Assembly: GCA_964035015.1 (NCBI GenBank)
Contig: OZ036001.1
Coordinates: 16,357,611-16,421,610, forward strand
Length of the DNA: 64,000 bases
Source: Corallium rubrum
Taxonomy: Eukaryota; Cnidaria; Anthozoa; Scleralcyonacea; Coralliidae
Direction: 5' to 3'
The position numbers and the translations under genes were made by a program. Shown here piece by piece: positions 62,201-64,000 of the stretch (position 1 is its first letter; each line of letters opens with the position of its first letter). The notes below the pieces were generated by a model. The model was not told the DNA's origin. It searched no databases and saw only the letters and a list, made by a program, of their open reading frames with translations.

Positions 62201-62277
62201 TTACGCGTCCTGATGATTTTGACGTTGCGTTGAGAACGTGAAAAGGAACAGTTTGACGTCCTAAAGACAACGTCGAT

Positions 62278-63840
62278 ATGGCAGCGAAAAATTCTCCTAA
62301 AAAGTAAGTGAAACGTCGATGCAAGTATCTGTTTTAGATTGTAAAATGTAAATAGCACCTGCAGTCCCAATATTGAGTCCTCTTTAGGCTTTTTTTTTAA
62401 TTTATTTAATTTCGAACTTTGTGAATTGCGGATATTTTGACCAGACTGACCAGTGACTTGGCTAGCAGAAACTTTAATTTATAAGCAGTTTGGTAGTCAC
62501 TCAGAGGTAGAAAATTATGCTTTAAGTTTCAGTGATTGCGAAAATTAAGAGGTTATATATTTATGTTCGATTTAGTAGGTTTTGCACAACCGAGTTTTAT
62601 ATACCGTGTACCGTACTTTATAAAGTTCAACTTTCTAAAACGAGGCCTTTGTAAATCAGATATACGAAATATTTAAATGAAAAACGTGCTAGGTACTTTA
62701 CACGTGCAGTCCCAATTTTAAAAAAAGAATGTTTGCATGCACAGTGCATGTCAGTTGACAGTGATGTACTATAATGTTTTCAGATTAAATTGTGCTTTAC
62801 AAAAGTTTCCAATTTGTCATTCAGGACATACTGCTAGGTCAAATTTTATCCTAAAAAATACACTAGTCACTAAAGTATTAAAATATTTCAAAGTAATATT
62901 GAATAAACAAATACATTTTTCTGCTTTATAACTATTTAAAATAAAATGTTGATGGACATGTAAAAATATGTTATGATATATAATTATTATAGATGGCATA
63001 TATAATCAGGTGTGTGGATTTATAACATGAGTGTTATGCACTTGTAACCTAGGTAACATGATATCCTTTGTTTTTGATAGACCCACAATGAGTTAGACTA
63101 AAAACAAAGATATTTATTTAATGCGAGAGATGGCTGCCCAGGGAATTTTCAATTACCAGTCTTGTAGTCGAGAAAGAGGAAATGTATGGCAGATAATAGC
63201 ACAGAATTTGAACTGTCATAGAGATTTGTTTGAGGCCCTAACTTCCCGAGGAGCCAAGGATAGATTTACACTAATCTCAAGACGACTTAAAGCAAAGAAT
63301 GCTCAAGAGATTAAAAGTACTGGTGGTAGTGGTGAGCAACAAACTGAATATGAATTGTTACTAGAAGAGCTGATACAGTTGAGTGATGACTCAGACAAGA
63401 AAGCTGAAGCTAAATCAGAAAAAGTAAAAGAAAACCTTCTTTTAGAGAAGCAGAAAGCCATGGATATCAGAAATAAAGCCATGGAAACAATGGGTGAAAC
63501 CAAAAAAAGATCAAATGGAGATGATGAAAACAAAGAGAGAAAAACACGGAGATCAGGAAGTGACACTGTGGCCTGGTTGGAGAAAAAGGCAGAGAGAGAG
63601 GCAAAGTTTAGGGAAATGGCACTTCAGGAACAAAGGGAAGATAGAGAATTACAAAGACAAGAACGAAAAGAACAGATGGAGCTCAATCAAAAGAATTTTC
63701 AGTTGCAGATAGAAAGTCAACAACAGCAACAACAACAACAACAAAATTTGATAATGCAGCAAATGGTTGGTATGATGCAACAACAGCAGCAGCAGATGCA
63801 GGTCCTTATGTCAAAATTACAACCAAGTAATAAGGATTAA
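62278..63840 (+). CDS. Myb/SANT-like protein with coiled Gln-rich tail (Harbinger partner)
   Basis: Main exon 63121-63840, 239 residues: trihelix DNA-binding part (LMREMAAQGIFNYQ, GNVWQIIAQNLNCH, SRGAKDRFTLISRRLKAK), acidic linker ELLLEELIQLSDDSD, then a long charged coiled coil (EKKAEREAKFREMALQ) and a Gln-rich end. A first exon MAAKNSPKK (62278-62302, donor AA|GTAAGT) would fit the family, and coding continues upstream of 63121 (TKNKDIYL), but by GT-AG rules the phases do not match, so exon 1 is uncertain. It would bind DNA with a Harbinger transposase. Confidence 0.65.
62303..63100 (+). other. AT-rich intron-like stretch before the Myb-like exon
   Basis: No other ORF supported. Contains two copies of CAGTCCCAAT (62360, 62707) of unknown meaning. 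Confidence 0.5.
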
Positions 63841-64000
63841 TTCGGACAAAAACTTCAGCTTATCAAATATTTACCTGTTGAAATTCCAAACTAAATATTA
63901 TGATGTAAAATGTTATATGAAGGCAAGTTACATTTTATTTAATTTATACAAAGATGAGTTTATCTTTTTATGTTGGTGTTCCAGAACTTTATATTGTAAT

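Larger units (their letters stand above)
59985..62210 (+). mobile_element. LINE 6 (U2-targeted), 5' UTR and ORF1, split by an inverted-repeat element
   Basis: 5' UTR to an ATG at 60382, then the nested 965-bp element, then ORF1 (61368 to about 62200). ORF2 and the U2 3' side are not reached: a Harbinger-like element follows near 62210. Confidence 0.75.
62210..64000 (+). mobile_element. Second Harbinger-like element, left part
   Basis: Called from the Myb-like gene it carries. The left end is not resolved (between about 62200 and 62270), and the transposase would lie beyond the window. The rest is AT-rich. Confidence 0.5.

Overview
The window reads as nuclear DNA of a multicellular animal. 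Genes have GT-AG introns, there are U1 and U2 spliceosomal RNA genes and 5S rRNA genes with pol III T-run ends, and almost everything else is eukaryotic transposon. The mix (Polinton with a chromodomain integrase, Tx1/L1-like LINEs, MULE with SWIM finger, Harbinger, Penelope, short-LTR Gypsy) suggests an aquatic invertebrate. A cnidarian is my best guess from memory of similar protein families; nothing in the sequence proves the species. No ordinary host protein gene is clearly present.

Layout. 1-8095: part of a Polinton/Maverick with ten complete or partial-edge genes plus a truncated capsid gene (small membrane proteins, deoxynucleoside kinase, lectin-like protein, integrase, penton-like protein, N-terminal part of a capsid-like protein). 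It is cut at the left by the window and at the right by LINE debris. 8095-24902: a frameshifted LINE whose 3' end lies exactly in a U2 gene. It is split inside its endonuclease by an 11.2-kb MULE (10181-21369; 59-bp inverted repeats, 9-bp target duplication). The MULE transposase gene is itself split by an intact, apparently recent Gypsy element (15680-20384; identical 111-bp LTRs, 5-bp target duplication).

24903-60000: a small-nuclear-RNA tandem array with the order U2 - spacer - U1 - 5S - U2, all on the + strand. Four 5S genes look intact. U1 occurs as two intact copies, one copy split by a LINE and one 5'-truncated copy. U2 occurs only in pieces: five 5' stubs of 22-24 bases and three 3' bodies, each cut at the same place by a LINE. 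These LINEs match in position the U2-targeting Tx1-clade group (Keno type). One different LINE sits in U1. Inside the U2 LINEs are further nested elements: an 8.1-kb transposon with 95-bp inverted repeats and a 9-bp target duplication carrying a DUF6589-like gene and a RecQ-like helicase gene (28183-36304); an intact Harbinger (46717-49640); a minus-strand CR1/L2-type LINE (50612-53538); and a 965-bp TA-flanked inverted-repeat element (60401-61365). A Penelope-like element with 252-bp direct repeats (57222-59455) joins two near-identical array units.

60000-64000: rest of the last LINE and the left part of a second Harbinger-like element with a Myb/SANT-like protein.

The insertion series can be read as time layers: RNA gene array, then U2/U1-specific LINEs (mostly dead), then DNA transposons within them, then the recent Gypsy. 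Intact ORFs survive in the Polinton, the Gypsy and the first Harbinger, while the LINE, MULE and RecQ-type genes carry many frameshifts, so the frameshifts are unlikely to be mainly sequencing error.
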